Made by a program: the position numbers and the translations under genes
Source of the DNA: Shouchella xiaoxiensis
GTDB taxonomy: Bacteria > Bacillota > Bacilli > Bacillales > Bacillaceae_D
Assembly (NCBI RefSeq): GCF_016907895.1
Contig: NZ_JAFBCV010000010.1
Coordinates: 62,001-126,000, forward strand
Length of the DNA: 64,000 nt
Direction of reading: 5' to 3'
The notes under the pieces: generated by a model
What the model was told of the DNA's origin: nothing
Seen by the model: the letters and a program-made list of their open reading frames with translations, nothing else
Databases searched by the model: none
Part shown: positions 34,306 through 43,228 of the stretch, piece by piece
Numbering within the stretch: the first letter of the stretch is position 1
Layout of the letters: each line of letters begins with the position of its first letter

Positions 34306-34678
34306 TCCCCCTTTTGTATTATTTAATACATAAATTATAATTTAGTAATATATATTACGTAGAGATTATACTAGCATCTTTCAATCACAATGTAAACGTA
34401 TTCATTTGAAAAATGTCAAAATAACTCGAAAATCAGGTCATTTAAGCAATGAAAAAGACTTCTTACATGGGGTTTGTACATAAGAATAAGTGGAGTGTAA
34501 TGATCGGTTCGCTGTCTCAATCAAATCTGCTCGGCAGCTTGATAACTCTCAATAGTTACCATTCATTCCATTTCAAATAAATCCCAAAAACTGTTTAAAA
34601 GAGCGTTTTTCTACGATATACTAGTAAGAACCGAGCGGGTCACATTGAACCGCTTATGAAAAGAAGGAGGTGGAAAAA
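34306..34678. other. Divergent intergenic region with operator-like palindrome and promoters
   Basis: GTAATATATATTAC at 34345-34358 is a perfect 14-bp palindrome in front of the TRAP operon and may be its RpiR operator. Toward the right, TTTAAA (34594-34599), 17 bases, TATACT (34617-34622) is a usable promoter for the coiled-coil gene. The dyad AGCGG/CCGCT at about 34632-34653 lies in that gene's leader. The remaining 200 bases show nothing. Confidence 0.45.
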
Positions 34679-35023
34679 ATGAGTGAAAAGAGCCATCGCG
34701 CTATTGATAACGAAGCGCTCATGGTTGCGATTAAAGAACTATCTACTGGTGTGAAGAACTTAAATACGAAGGTTGAAACGATGGATGCAAAGATAGACAC
34801 ATTGGATTTGAAGATTAATTCCGTAGAGGATCGATTAACTGCCAAGATCGACGCGATGGATGTAAAAATTGATTCTGTCGAAGAACGATTAAATACAAAA
34901 ATCGACTCTGTCGAACAAAAATTAAGCGATAAGCTGTACGATTTCGATGAAAAAGTTTCAATTTTAGCAGAAGACCTTATGTTGACAAGGGCCGATATTA
35001 AGCGAATGAAACGAGCTAAATAA
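34679..35023 (+). CDS. Small coiled-coil repeat protein
   Basis: About 114 residues from ATG 34679, which has AAGGAGGTG upstream. The central region repeats xxMDxKIDxxxxKIDSVExRL units of 11 and 14 residues in at least four copies, giving a continuous amphipathic helix. No membrane segment or signal. A long homomeric coiled coil is expected. Internal repetition suggests length variation by slippage. Function unknown. Confidence 0.65.
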   Translation: MSEKSHRAIDNEALMVAIKELSTGVKNLNTKVETMDAKIDTLDLKINSVEDRLTAKIDAMDVKIDSVEERLNTKIDSVEQKLSDKLYDFDEKVSILAEDLMLTRADIKRMKRAK

Positions 35024-35347
35024 GTCTACACGTTATCGATTGCAGTTAAGCGATTTCCTTTTACAAAGCGTTAGGCATATTTCTAGGTTAATGGCGACTC
35101 TTACCCATTCACATAGTAGATCCATTTCAAAAATAGATCTAGAAAAAGAATACGAACCGTCAAATAACTCATGCCTAGCTGAGAGATGTTCAGTTGGGTT
35201 TTCTTCTATAGAAAGAACTTACTGAGACATCCCCTATTATTTCCTTCCTCCGTTAAAGCACAACGAACGAAAATTGAATGCCAAACTTCTCGTATTTCTT
35301 CATAACGATAACGATATTCTATTTAAACAAAAGAAAGGAGCACAGCG
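35024..35347. other. Intergenic region, no gene supported
   Basis: An open frame of about 61 codons from 35040 lacks a ribosome site and family resemblance. AGATC-containing short repeats near 35120-35140 are the only structure noticed. Confidence 0.35.
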
Positions 35348-35495
35348 ATGCAAAACGGTTTTTACCTGCTTGTTTCTGTCGTCATTATCCTGCTACTGCT
35401 TCTTGCAACTTTTATTCACCCTCGTGTTTATTCCGGTAAGTGTATTGGGGCTTTATGTTGGCGTGCGGGAAATTAGATCCTCTCTAGATAAATAA
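35348..35495 (+). pseudogene. Small membrane protein with apparent frameshift
   Basis: ATG 35348 with AAAGGAGCA upstream gives MQNGFYLLVSVVIILLLLLA, then an unconvincing tail to TAG at 35474-35476. In the next frame the hydrophobic segment continues smoothly (FTLVFIPVSVLGLYVGVREI) to a basic end and TAA at 35493-35495. A one-base change near 35405-35415 would join a 49-residue two-helix protein. A terminator follows the second stop, favouring the longer product as ancestral. Confidence 0.5.
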
Positions 35496-35498
35496 GAA

Positions 35499-35527
35499 AA
35501 ACGAGATGGACTCATCCGATCTCGTTT
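35499..35527. terminator. Bidirectional terminator
   Basis: AAACGAGAT, loop, ATCTCGTTT between convergent transcripts. Confidence 0.75.
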
Positions 35528-35539
35528 CCTCATTCATGC

Positions 35540-36700
35540 TTATCGCCGCTGGAGGCGGATAACCGATTCATTATTTTCATCACGGACCACATAAGCAAGT
35601 GTCGATCCATCCTTACTGACAGTAAAGCTGTCAATCCGGTCATCTTCACCAAGGTCTGGCGTATGAGCAACTACAGATGTATCCCCATCCAAATCAAAAT
35701 GAATGAATTCATCTTCATATGTAAACATCATAACGCTCCCATCTTCTAATGGGTAGGTCGCAATGCCCTCGCCTAACTCAATCGATTCGCCTGTTTCAAT
35801 CTCATAAGCAAAATGAGTCATGCGACGTTCATCAAGCATGGCGTAAAGAATATAGCGGTCGTCCGTCGTCAAGATAGAGGTTTGTGACTTTTCGTTATTT
35901 GAAAAGAACCCTAGGTCAGCTGAATAAATAAATTCTGATGTATCATTTTCGAGATCATAGCGAAAAATTCCTACATCAGCAAGCGTTGCATATAGTTCAG
36001 TTCCATCATTCGTAATTGCGCCATGAGGATATAAAGTGAGCTCTTCAAGCTCGACTTCGTTTGCGACTGTTTCCGTCACATCAAGCTCTTTAATTTCGTT
36101 CGCATCCATATCCCATATGTACATATGTACAACTTCTTCATCATAATGATTACGAATGTTAATAACGCGACGGGGATCTTCCGTATAGTTAGAGCCCATT
36201 GTGACAACGTATTCGTCCCAATCATTACCCATATAAAATTCTGTTCGTTCCCCTGTAGAGGGATTAAGTTCGCCAACCCAATTTCGTTCTTCAACCGGAC
36301 GATCACGATCCGAATGAGAATAAACAATCATACCACTCTCAGACAGCATCGGCTGTATTGCAGGATCACGCTCTGGAATATCAGCTTCTTTTGTCTCACC
36401 ATCAACCCAGACTTTTGAACCCTCTATTTGCGTTAGTTCCCCTGGTTGCTCGGCCCAGAGTACAGTCTCGCCGTTGCCACTTATGTAAAAAACCGGATCA
36501 GACACGTATCCATCTACAGCAATTTCTGCGTATTCGCTGTATCCATCCTCCTCAACTGGAGTATTGCTCTCTTGGCTCTGCTCACCTTCATTTCCTCCTG
36601 TTGCTGTATTCGTCGTGCCGTCTTCCTCTTCCCCACACGCACTTAATACCGCAAGCACGCATAGGCTTGAAACTGTCCAATAGGACCGTCTTTTCTGCAT
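35540..36700 (-). CDS. Beta-propeller-like lipoprotein
   Basis: 386 residues with lipobox LSAC (Cys22) and an acidic spacer of about 35 residues. The rest shows repeated beta blades of TolB/WD-like type (FYISGNGETVLWAEQPG, TILTTDDRYILYAMLDE, FTVSKDGSTLAYVVRDE). It is expected on the outer membrane face as a binding or scaffold protein. AGGGAG precedes the ATG. No partner gene adjacent. Confidence 0.7.
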   Translation of the reverse strand: MQKRRSYWTVSSLCVLAVLSACGEEEDGTTNTATGGNEGEQSQESNTPVEEDGYSEYAEIAVDGYVSDPVFYISGNGETVLWAEQPGELTQIEGSKVWVDGETKEADIPERDPAIQPMLSESGMIVYSHSDRDRPVEERNWVGELNPSTGERTEFYMGNDWDEYVVTMGSNYTEDPRRVINIRNHYDEEVVHMYIWDMDANEIKELDVTETVANEVELEELTLYPHGAITNDGTELYATLADVGIFRYDLENDTSEFIYSADLGFFSNNEKSQTSILTTDDRYILYAMLDERRMTHFAYEIETGESIELGEGIATYPLEDGSVMMFTYEDEFIHFDLDGDTSVVAHTPDLGEDDRIDSFTVSKDGSTLAYVVRDENNESVIRLQRR

Positions 36701-36846
36701 AATCTAGTCTCCCTTAAGCTGTTTTTGTATTTCCAAGCATGTACATTACATTTACGGAAATACGTTTATCCCTTCCCCTCTATAAAATATACAAAACGCA
36801 TTTTATAAAATAATATGAAAATAGTTTATATTAAAACTCATATTCT

Positions 36847-36876
36847 TTGACAAAGAGCTACATACTCGTACATAAT
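36847..36876 (+). promoter_or_regulatory. Promoter of the zinc-ribbon membrane protein gene
   Basis: TTGACA (36847-36852), 18 bases, CATAAT (36871-36876), 57 bases before the ATG. Confidence 0.65.
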
Positions 36877-36932
36877 GTGAAACGGACGGGTTCCCGTAAA
36901 TAAATAAAGATATTTATAAGGAGTGGAGATTT

Positions 36933-37694
36933 ATGACATGTCAATCATGTGGCGCACAAGTGAAAGAAGACGCTCTTGTCTGCGGACAGTGCGGCTTACA
37001 AGTCGCTCAATCAGCATCAACAGAAACGGTATCAAACGTACATATGGAGCAAGCAAGCACAACCGAAACAGTAGCACAGCGTAACGAGACAATTGACAAA
37101 GTAACAAACACCTCTAAACATTACCTTAATTATGTATTGCTTCAACTGAAACACCCTACTAAAAACGGTTTATCAACGGACACTTCACAACCCTTATTTG
37201 GTTTAATTACCTCTATTTTAACCGCTCTCTTTTTTGGATTATCTCTCTATACATTGCTAGGCGTGGGTGGAAATTCGTTTTTTCAATTAGGCTTCACTGA
37301 TTTATTCTTTCCAGGATTATTTTATATGGTTATGTTACTGGCTGTAGCAATGGGTGCTCTCTTTTTAGGAGTAAAAATTCAATTAGATGAAAAAGCAACA
37401 TTGACTCAAGTATTTGCCCGCTTTACCCATATGTTGCCCCTCACGCTCGCCTTATTCGTCCTTGCAACAATCGTAGGTCTAATCGGCCTTGCTACGTTAT
37501 TTAACTTTCTGACGATGCTTGCATTCCTATCAATCATCTTTTTGACAGGTTACGTTTATTATTCATTTCATGGGAATCAGGTTAAAAAAGAACCATACTT
37601 TGGGCTAATAGGCGTATATGCAGTGATTTTAGTCTTTATTGGCCTTAGTTTTGAATGGATTTTGGCGAGTTTAATGAATTCTTTCTTCTTTTAA
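36933..37694 (+). CDS. Zinc-ribbon membrane protein (Yip1-like)
   Basis: 253 residues. An N-terminal double-CxxC zinc ribbon (TCQSCGAQVKEDALVCGQCG) is followed by a Thr/Ser-rich linker and a membrane domain of about five helices from residue 88 onward. Bacillus has several such proteins with ribbon plus Yip1-like domain and no known activity. It ends just before a terminator. Confidence 0.75.
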   Translation: MTCQSCGAQVKEDALVCGQCGLQVAQSASTETVSNVHMEQASTTETVAQRNETIDKVTNTSKHYLNYVLLQLKHPTKNGLSTDTSQPLFGLITSILTALFFGLSLYTLLGVGGNSFFQLGFTDLFFPGLFYMVMLLAVAMGALFLGVKIQLDEKATLTQVFARFTHMLPLTLALFVLATIVGLIGLATLFNFLTMLAFLSIIFLTGYVYYSFHGNQVKKEPYFGLIGVYAVILVFIGLSFEWILASLMNSFFF

Positions 37695-37824
37695 CCTTTA
37701 ATTGGATAATAAATAGTCCTAATTACTCACAAACGTTTAAAGTTGCATCAGTTTGCGTAAATGCATTGACGTATTGACGTAAAAAAGATAATCTTTCAAT
37801 GATTGAAATCCTTTTCATTTACGG

Positions 37825-37852
37825 AAGCCCCGGTAATTCACGGGGTTTTCTT
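37825..37852 (+). terminator. Terminator upstream of sda
   Basis: AAGCCCCG, loop, CGGGGTTT then TCTT. Confidence 0.7.
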
Positions 37853-37886
37853 ATGAGATTTATGATACATAATTGAGGTGCCATTG

Positions 37887-38027
37887 ATGTTGATCGAGAA
37901 CATAGAAAATGATGTGTTGCTTGAAGCGTACTATAAGGCGATTGAAAAACAGTTAGATGATGATTTCATTTTGATTTTAAAAAGTGAGCTTATCCGTCGC
38001 GGTTTTGATGTAAAAAAAAAGTCTTAA
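37887..38027 (+). CDS. sda: Sda-like sporulation histidine kinase inhibitor
   Basis: 46 residues, helical hairpin. DVLLEAYYKAIEKQLDDDFI and then ILKSELIRRG match the Sda pattern (LLxxYxKAxxLxLxxDFIxLLxxEIxRR). Sda blocks KinA/KinB autophosphorylation when DNA is damaged or replication is under way, delaying sporulation. ATG has GAGGTG upstream. The lysine-rich end runs directly into the A-tract of a structured RNA element. Confidence 0.75.
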   Translation: MLIENIENDVLLEAYYKAIEKQLDDDFILILKSELIRRGFDVKKKS

Positions 38028-38113
38028 TCGGGTAGATGTTTTTGCGAACGGATTACCCTTCCACAATATGTTGGTAGCCAGTAATGACCGCAATGGGAAT
38101 TGAGACTTTTTTT
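38012..38113 (+). ncRNA. Structured 3' RNA element ending in a terminator, after sda
   Basis: GTCTTAAT at 38021-38028 pairs fully (one G-U) with ATTGAGAC at 38099-38106, which is flanked by an A-run before and seven Ts after. The roughly 70-base interior is not a simple loop: GGGTA/TACCC encloses GTT/AAC, and TTCC pairs with GGGA near the closing stem. This multi-branched shape with a terminator-like closing stem could be a structured 3' UTR, a small RNA or a regulatory element for the downstream metal pump. No known riboswitch consensus was recognised. Confidence 0.45.
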
Positions 38114-38128
38114 ATCTTTCAAAAAGAG

Positions 38129-38154
38129 AGGCCTTGCGCTGCATGGCCTTTTTG
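38129..38154 (+). terminator. Second terminator before the CDF gene
   Basis: AGGCC, 11-base loop, GGCCT and TTTTT. Confidence 0.6.
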
Positions 38155-38338
38155 CTTTGGCTACATTTTGCTTCGTTCATTTCAATTGTCAGATTGCTTG
38201 CTAACACAAATTTATTGTCCTTAGGCAAACTTTCTTCTCCTTAAGAAAAACCCTTTGCATCAACTAAAAAGGTTGCTATAGACCCACACGAATGCCGCTT
38301 GCTATACTAAGTTCACTGTGATTTTGGGAGTGATTCGG

Positions 38339-39208
38339 TTGGAAGAAAAATATCAGGATTTACGATATGGAGAACGCGGGGCTTTGCTGAGTCTGGTTAC
38401 GTACATGATTCTCGCTGCGCTAAAATTGACGATTGGGATTTATGCTGGTTCGATCGCGCTGCGAGCGGACGGCTTTAACAATGTGACCGATATTGTCGTT
38501 TCAATTGCCGTGTTAATTGGCTTACGTGTTTCTCAAAAACCACCGGATAAAGATCACCCGTATGGTCACTGGAAGGCGGAGTCAATCGCTGCCCTAATCG
38601 CCTCGTTTATTATCATGGTTGTTGGTATTCAAGTATTAATCGATGCAATTAGCTCTTTTTATACTGGAAATTACCATGCCCCCGATCCGATTGCAGCATG
38701 GGTTGGCGGATTTGGTTTTGTCGTTATGATGTTTGTTTATTTATACAATCGCAAACTTGCAAAGAAAATTAATAGCCAAGCGATCGATTCCGTTGCTAAA
38801 GACAATTTATCTGATGCCTTAGTCAGCCTTGGGGCGACGCTCGGTATTATCGGGGCTCAGTTTGGCATTGCCTGGCTAGACCCAGTGCTTGCAATTATCG
38901 TTGGACTGATTATCTGTCACACCGCTTGGGGCATTTTCAGAAACTCCTCTCATTCGCTAACGGACGGCGTTTCCGAATCAGAGCTTGAACAAATCGAAGC
39001 AACAACGGAACAAATTGAACAAGTGCTTTCTGTTAAGCGCGTCAAAGCCCGCTATTACGGCAACAATTTGATTGTCGATCTTGTTATCGAACTGGATCAG
39101 ACCATTTCGTTTACAGAGGCGCATAATATTTCAACCCTCGTTGAAAATCAAGTTAAACAGCAACATCAGGCGCTCGACGTTCATGTCCATGTCGAACCTC
39201 AGTCCTAA
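38339..39208 (+). CDS. Cation diffusion facilitator, Mn2+-type (MneP/MneS-like)
   Basis: About 289 residues from TTG 38339, preferred because GGGAGTG precedes it. Six helices and a C-terminal cytosolic domain (VDLVIELDQTISFTEAHNIS). The metal-site quartet reads N-N-x-x-D in helix 2 (ADGFNNVTD) and D-x-x-x-D in helix 5 (KDNLSDALVS). This replaces the His/Asp of zinc pumps and is typical of manganese exporters. An extended -10 (TGCTATACT) lies at 38300-38308. No MntR site was recognised. Confidence 0.85.
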   Translation: MEEKYQDLRYGERGALLSLVTYMILAALKLTIGIYAGSIALRADGFNNVTDIVVSIAVLIGLRVSQKPPDKDHPYGHWKAESIAALIASFIIMVVGIQVLIDAISSFYTGNYHAPDPIAAWVGGFGFVVMMFVYLYNRKLAKKINSQAIDSVAKDNLSDALVSLGATLGIIGAQFGIAWLDPVLAIIVGLIICHTAWGIFRNSSHSLTDGVSESELEQIEATTEQIEQVLSVKRVKARYYGNNLIVDLVIELDQTISFTEAHNISTLVENQVKQQHQALDVHVHVEPQS

Positions 39209-39304
39209 CCCTTTATTGCGAAGATAAAGGGTTTCTTTCTATAATAGGAGGAAACTGTCTTTTTTTAGCGAACTTGAATGAATCAAGATAAAAAGGAGTT
39301 CATC

Positions 39305-39574
39305 ATGAAGGAACATGCAAATCGTGGCATTCTTATTGCAATCTTAGTCTGTTTAATTCTTATTATCCTCGGAAGAACAAACGAGCCTTATCATTATCAG
39401 GATTTCCCTCAATCAATTGAAACGTACTCAAATTCTGACACGGTCTTCCCCTTTGGTGATAACAAAGTAATTATCTACAATTCCGTTGGTGAAATGACGG
39501 TTCTTCAATGGGATGAAGAGACGTCGACATTTGAAAAAATAATCGATTCCTATGATTACTATTGGGATGAATAA
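39305..39574 (+). CDS. Small membrane-anchored protein
   Basis: About 89 residues from ATG 39305 (AAAAGGAG upstream). One N-terminal helix (GILIAILVCLILIILG), then an acidic, aromatic-rich exterior domain. Unknown family. Confidence 0.6.
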   Translation: MKEHANRGILIAILVCLILIILGRTNEPYHYQDFPQSIETYSNSDTVFPFGDNKVIIYNSVGEMTVLQWDEETSTFEKIIDSYDYYWDE

Positions 39575-39579
39575 TCCAC

Positions 39580-39617
39580 AAAACCGCTCTCAGTCTGTCT
39601 GATTGAGAGCGGTTTTT
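39580..39617. terminator. Bidirectional terminator
   Basis: AAAACCGCTCTCA, loop, TGAGAGCGGTTTT between convergent genes; it overlaps the 3' end of the fhuF-like gene. Confidence 0.9.
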
Positions 39618-40324
39618 GTTAGTGGGCAAATCGTGCAGTATTCTTGTTTTCCTACCAAATAGTTAAAGCAACACGTTCGTCTTTGCTTTAAAGGAGTTCC
39701 GTCATGCTCCAACTGTAAAAAAGAGCTAAGTGGATTATCGTTACAATGAAACAGCCGCCCATCAGCCTGCTTCAAGAAGTTAAAATCGGCAATCAGTTGC
39801 TTTTCCACTTCTTTGTCAGGATCTGCCTTAAGCATCTTTCTGTAATGGGAATTGATGCGAACTGCAACGTTTTCCCAAAGAATCCTGTGTGATACGGCAG
39901 TTGTTTCTTTAATTGCTTTTAGAAATGGCGTAATATGTTGCGCAAATAACTCGGATAGTAGTTGCTCCCTACTTGCTTCGGATGAACAATCCACCCAAAG
40001 CGAGTCTAGATCCCTTACATAGAGCGTTTTATAATTTTCGGCTAAGCTAATTTGTGCTGGTGGCAAACGAAATGCCCCGTTTTCCTTTGCTAAATGCGCT
40101 AACGTTGGCACGATGGTTACGCGAGCGTAATGCTTTATAAAGAGTGAAGCTGCTATTTTTAAATTTGGCGCTTGAATCTTATTCATATATGCCGTAAAAA
40201 AAGCACGACTGTTTTCATTGATAGATAGGTTTTCTACAGTGACAGCTTCTTGACCAGAGGGGCGCGACTGTACATTAAATTGACTTAACTCTTCAAGTCT
40301 CCTGTTTTTCATATGCTTCAACAC
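39590..40324 (-). CDS. FhuF-like ferric-siderophore reductase
   Basis: 244 residues. The C-terminal RTCCFNYLVGKQEYCTIC provides CC-x10-C-x2-C, the unusual 2Fe-2S ligand motif of FhuF. The N-terminal part (PNLKIAASLFIKHYARVTIVP, VNVAVRI-type helices) matches the family. It would release iron from imported siderophores in the cytosol. It lies downstream of the Btr-like regulator on the same strand with an 88-base gap. Confidence 0.85.
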   Translation of the reverse strand: MLKHMKNRRLEELSQFNVQSRPSGQEAVTVENLSINENSRAFFTAYMNKIQAPNLKIAASLFIKHYARVTIVPTLAHLAKENGAFRLPPAQISLAENYKTLYVRDLDSLWVDCSSEASREQLLSELFAQHITPFLKAIKETTAVSHRILWENVAVRINSHYRKMLKADPDKEVEKQLIADFNFLKQADGRLFHCNDNPLSSFLQLEHDGTPLKQRRTCCFNYLVGKQEYCTICPLTKTALNQTD

Positions 40325-40412
40325 CTTTTTTACCGTTCATTCCGTTAGTATGGCTTGACCTAAAGCGGTTGAACATAGATAAAAGCACAGGTTTTTTAGG
40401 AATTTCCGACTT

Positions 40413-41996
40413 TTACTGGATGAGTTGTGCCATTTTAGTCAGCATCAGATCGTGAGAAAGGGCGTTGTAGCTTGTGTATAAATGTTTTTCTGCAAAAATC
40501 GGATACACTCTTTGACGCTGCACAGCTTCGAGCGATTGCCACATTCGATCTTGCTTAAACGTTGCGATTTGCTTCCGAATCGTTTCGGAGTTAGGGATTC
40601 GATTGTTTTTTCGATACACCGTTAACAAGATGTAATCAGGCTCATAAGCTGCAATGTCTGCGAGGCTAACTTCTTGATAATGCGCAATCTGTTTAATTCC
40701 AGCAGGCGCCTGCAACTGCAAATCTCCGTAAATGACCGTGCCGATATTTCGCGTCCCATACACACATTGATTGTCTTCCCCTACTCCAACCACTAACACC
40801 GTCCCGCTGCCAATCCGTTCCTTTATTCTCTGTCTCACGCTCGTTGCTTTTTCCATGTAGCGTTGTAGAAACCGTTCCGATTCTCGCTCACGCCCAATTA
40901 ATGCTGCAATGCGTTCCAAATGCACACGCCAATTTTCTTCAAAATCAAGCGTGATGGTTGGGGCAATTTGCGCATATAAGTCTTCCTTTCTCGATTTAGG
41001 AGCGGTCGTTGACCCACTTCGTAAGATTAACTCCGGTTTTGTAGCTAGAAGCTTTTCTAAATCTGGTCCGTCCTCTCCAAGCGATAGCGTTTGACTCAAA
41101 CGATTCACTGCGGGGAATGATGAATTCATAATTGCCGCATACGGTTCTAAATTGAGCGCCAATAAATGCCCCGTAACTAAGTGATTGAGCGAAGCAATTT
41201 TTGTTGATCGCTTAATGGTGTTCACATACACAGTAGGTGAAAAACCTTCCTGTTGTTTAAATTTACGACTAAAGTAAAACTCATCATTAAAGCCTACCTT
41301 TCTCGCAATCATGTTGACGCCTGCCTTCGACTCCAACAAAAGTTTCTTTGCTTGCTTCATCCGAACATTATTGACGTACGCGATCGGACTCATCTTGTAC
41401 AGCTGTTTGAATTTCCTTGAGTAATAGTCCACATGAAGCCCCGCCCGCTGTGCAAGTACTTCTCGCGTAAGCTCACGTTGGTAATGTGTATCAATATACA
41501 CCTTGCTGCTTTCAATCACCTCATTCACAGACTGATTCTTCGTTTGATTATCGCAAAGGAGAAGAAGCCATTCCTGAAAGAGCGCATTTGCCTGAAGCAG
41601 TCCTTGATAGGAAGAGTCCATCAACCGCCGCTTCATTTCTTTAACTTTCTCAACAGCAAGCCAAGAATCTACATCAACGATTGAAAGGGGAAATGGCGCT
41701 GGCTGATAGATACCGCTTTCCTCCTCTTTTAAAACGAGAAATTGCACAAAGTAACCACTTGTGGATCGGGTAAACTCAATCTGATTTGCTTTTTCAAAAA
41801 GAGCATCCACTAAAACAATTTGTTTGTTCCCTGTCTGATGATGTGTTGTAGATGTGCTGAGGTCAGCCTGGCTATTTGTGCACAATAGAATTCCATGATG
41901 ATTTTGTTTTAGTGTGAGCGCCGTTTTATTTTCAAAAGTAGTAATTTCTTTTAAATGATAAAGCCAATCTAGTCTGTCGCAGTTTTCAATTGTCAC
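40413..41996 (-). CDS. Btr-like AraC regulator fused to a siderophore-binding domain
   Basis: 527 residues. N-terminal AraC sensor-type region, two AraC HTH motifs at about 180-265 (LTREVLAQRAGLHVDYYSRK; GVNMIARKVGFNDEFYFSRK), then a periplasmic-binding-protein domain (about 270-527) with ATKPELILRSGS and the Fe-siderophore-type lobe. This architecture is that of Btr, which senses Fe-bacillibactin in the cytosol and activates feuABC. Here it is divergent from a binding lipoprotein gene and probably activates it. YfiF-type regulators are an alternative. Confidence 0.88.
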   Translation of the reverse strand: MTIENCDRLDWLYHLKEITTFENKTALTLKQNHHGILLCTNSQADLSTSTTHHQTGNKQIVLVDALFEKANQIEFTRSTSGYFVQFLVLKEEESGIYQPAPFPLSIVDVDSWLAVEKVKEMKRRLMDSSYQGLLQANALFQEWLLLLCDNQTKNQSVNEVIESSKVYIDTHYQRELTREVLAQRAGLHVDYYSRKFKQLYKMSPIAYVNNVRMKQAKKLLLESKAGVNMIARKVGFNDEFYFSRKFKQQEGFSPTVYVNTIKRSTKIASLNHLVTGHLLALNLEPYAAIMNSSFPAVNRLSQTLSLGEDGPDLEKLLATKPELILRSGSTTAPKSRKEDLYAQIAPTITLDFEENWRVHLERIAALIGRERESERFLQRYMEKATSVRQRIKERIGSGTVLVVGVGEDNQCVYGTRNIGTVIYGDLQLQAPAGIKQIAHYQEVSLADIAAYEPDYILLTVYRKNNRIPNSETIRKQIATFKQDRMWQSLEAVQRQRVYPIFAEKHLYTSYNALSHDLMLTKMAQLIQ

Positions 41997-42025
41997 GGAG
42001 AGTGAACCTCCTTCAAAGTAGTAAA

Positions 42026-42110
42026 AGACGGGAATGTTTCTGTCAAGACGGAAATGTCCATGGACGCTTGAAAGCCTCTTTTATATGATTATAGTTGATT
42101 ATGATTCTCA
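42026..42110 (+). promoter_or_regulatory. AraC-type direct repeats and Fur box before the siderophore lipoprotein gene
   Basis: AGACGGGAATGT (42026-42037) and AGACGGAAATGT (42046-42057) are direct repeats with a 20-base period, i.e. on the same face of the helix, as expected for an AraC-family activator. TGATTATGATTCTCA at 42096-42110 matches the Fur box at 13 of 15 positions. Together they predict iron repression and siderophore-dependent activation. Confidence 0.75.
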
Positions 42111-42136
42111 CTATCAATTGAAAGCAGGGATATAAC

Positions 42137-43084
42137 GTGATGAAAACGCACAAAAAGACCCAGAATTCCTTGAGTCTACTTATCATAGCATTTATTCTCG
42201 GAGCTTGTTCGAGTGGCTCAGAGGAGGAACCGCAAGCACCGGATCAAGCATCTGGCGAAACGATCGAGCATTTAAAAGGAGAATATACACGATCCGCTGT
42301 ACCAGAAAAAGTCGCTGTTCTGGATGTTCAATTCCTCGATCATATGATTGCCCTTGGAGAGCAGCCTGTTGGTACGGTTTATGCGGAAACGGACAATGGT
42401 CTACCGGAATACTTAGGAGATGAGCCAGGTGAGGTAAGCTTGCTGGGGACCTATTTGGAACCGAGTTTGGAAGGCATCCTAGCGCTAGAGCCCGATTTGA
42501 TCATTGCCACAGATACCCACGAAGACATTTATGATCAGCTTGAAACAATTGCACCTACGGTTATGTTTGACCGCATGGAAGATTGGCAATCCGTTCTTTT
42601 ATCATTTGGACTCATTTTGGATCAGCAGGACGAAGCTGAACAATTAATTACCGCCTATGATGAGAAAGTGAACGAATTAAAAGAAAGCCTAGAGACGAAT
42701 GTCGGTGACGAAACCGTTGCCCTCATTCGCCCACGCGATGATATGATTCGTTTACATACAACTGCTCATCGCACTGCTCAAATTCTTTATGAGGATCTCG
42801 GTTTAACTCCACCAGAAATGGCTGAAGCTTCTGGCGATACAAGCACGATGATTTCGTTAGAGTCAATGCCAGAACTAGGCGCAGACCACCTCTTTATGCT
42901 TCAAGATGAAACAAACGAAGCGTTGACAGCATCATTTGAGAACACATCTATCTGGGAAGGATTAAGCGCAGTTCAATCCGATCATATTTACCGTAAAAAC
43001 ACCGGATTGTGGATTGGTTATTACGGACCAATTGCGATTGATTTAGTCATTGATCAGATCGAAGAAGAATTTATCGAAGAGTAG
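42137..43084 (+). CDS. Fe-siderophore-binding lipoprotein (FeuA/YfiY-like), orphan
   Basis: 315 residues, GTG 42137 (or ATG three bases on). Lipobox ILGAC. Binding-protein marks: AVPEKVAVLDVQFLDHMIAL near 58, ILALEPDLIIATDT and VALIRPRDDMIRLH. No permease or ATPase genes follow; a terminator does. It must use a permease from elsewhere, possibly FhuBG in this window. Control by the divergent regulator is likely. Confidence 0.85.
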   Translation: MMKTHKKTQNSLSLLIIAFILGACSSGSEEEPQAPDQASGETIEHLKGEYTRSAVPEKVAVLDVQFLDHMIALGEQPVGTVYAETDNGLPEYLGDEPGEVSLLGTYLEPSLEGILALEPDLIIATDTHEDIYDQLETIAPTVMFDRMEDWQSVLLSFGLILDQQDEAEQLITAYDEKVNELKESLETNVGDETVALIRPRDDMIRLHTTAHRTAQILYEDLGLTPPEMAEASGDTSTMISLESMPELGADHLFMLQDETNEALTASFENTSIWEGLSAVQSDHIYRKNTGLWIGYYGPIAIDLVIDQIEEEFIEE

Positions 43085-43087
43085 AAG

Positions 43088-43119
43088 AAAAGGATCATCT
43101 CTTGCCGGATGGTCCTTTT
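43088..43119 (+). terminator. Terminator after the siderophore lipoprotein gene
   Basis: AAAAGGATCATC, loop, GATGGTCCTTTT. Confidence 0.85.
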
Positions 43120-43228
43120 CTTTATTAAGGAGCATTTTTGATAGTCTCTTTTTTAAAGTATTTGATTAAAAAAAGGATTCTTACAGCCCAACCGTGAATA
43201 TACTTTTAAGACAATTGATAGTTTTCGT

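Noticed and set aside
35040-35225. 61-codon frame before the frameshifted membrane protein
   Set aside because: No initiator with a ribosome site and no family likeness.
38012-38113. Known metal riboswitch upstream of the CDF gene
   Set aside because: The conserved cores of yybP-ykoY and NiCo riboswitches as I know them were not found, and another terminator separates the element from the pump gene.
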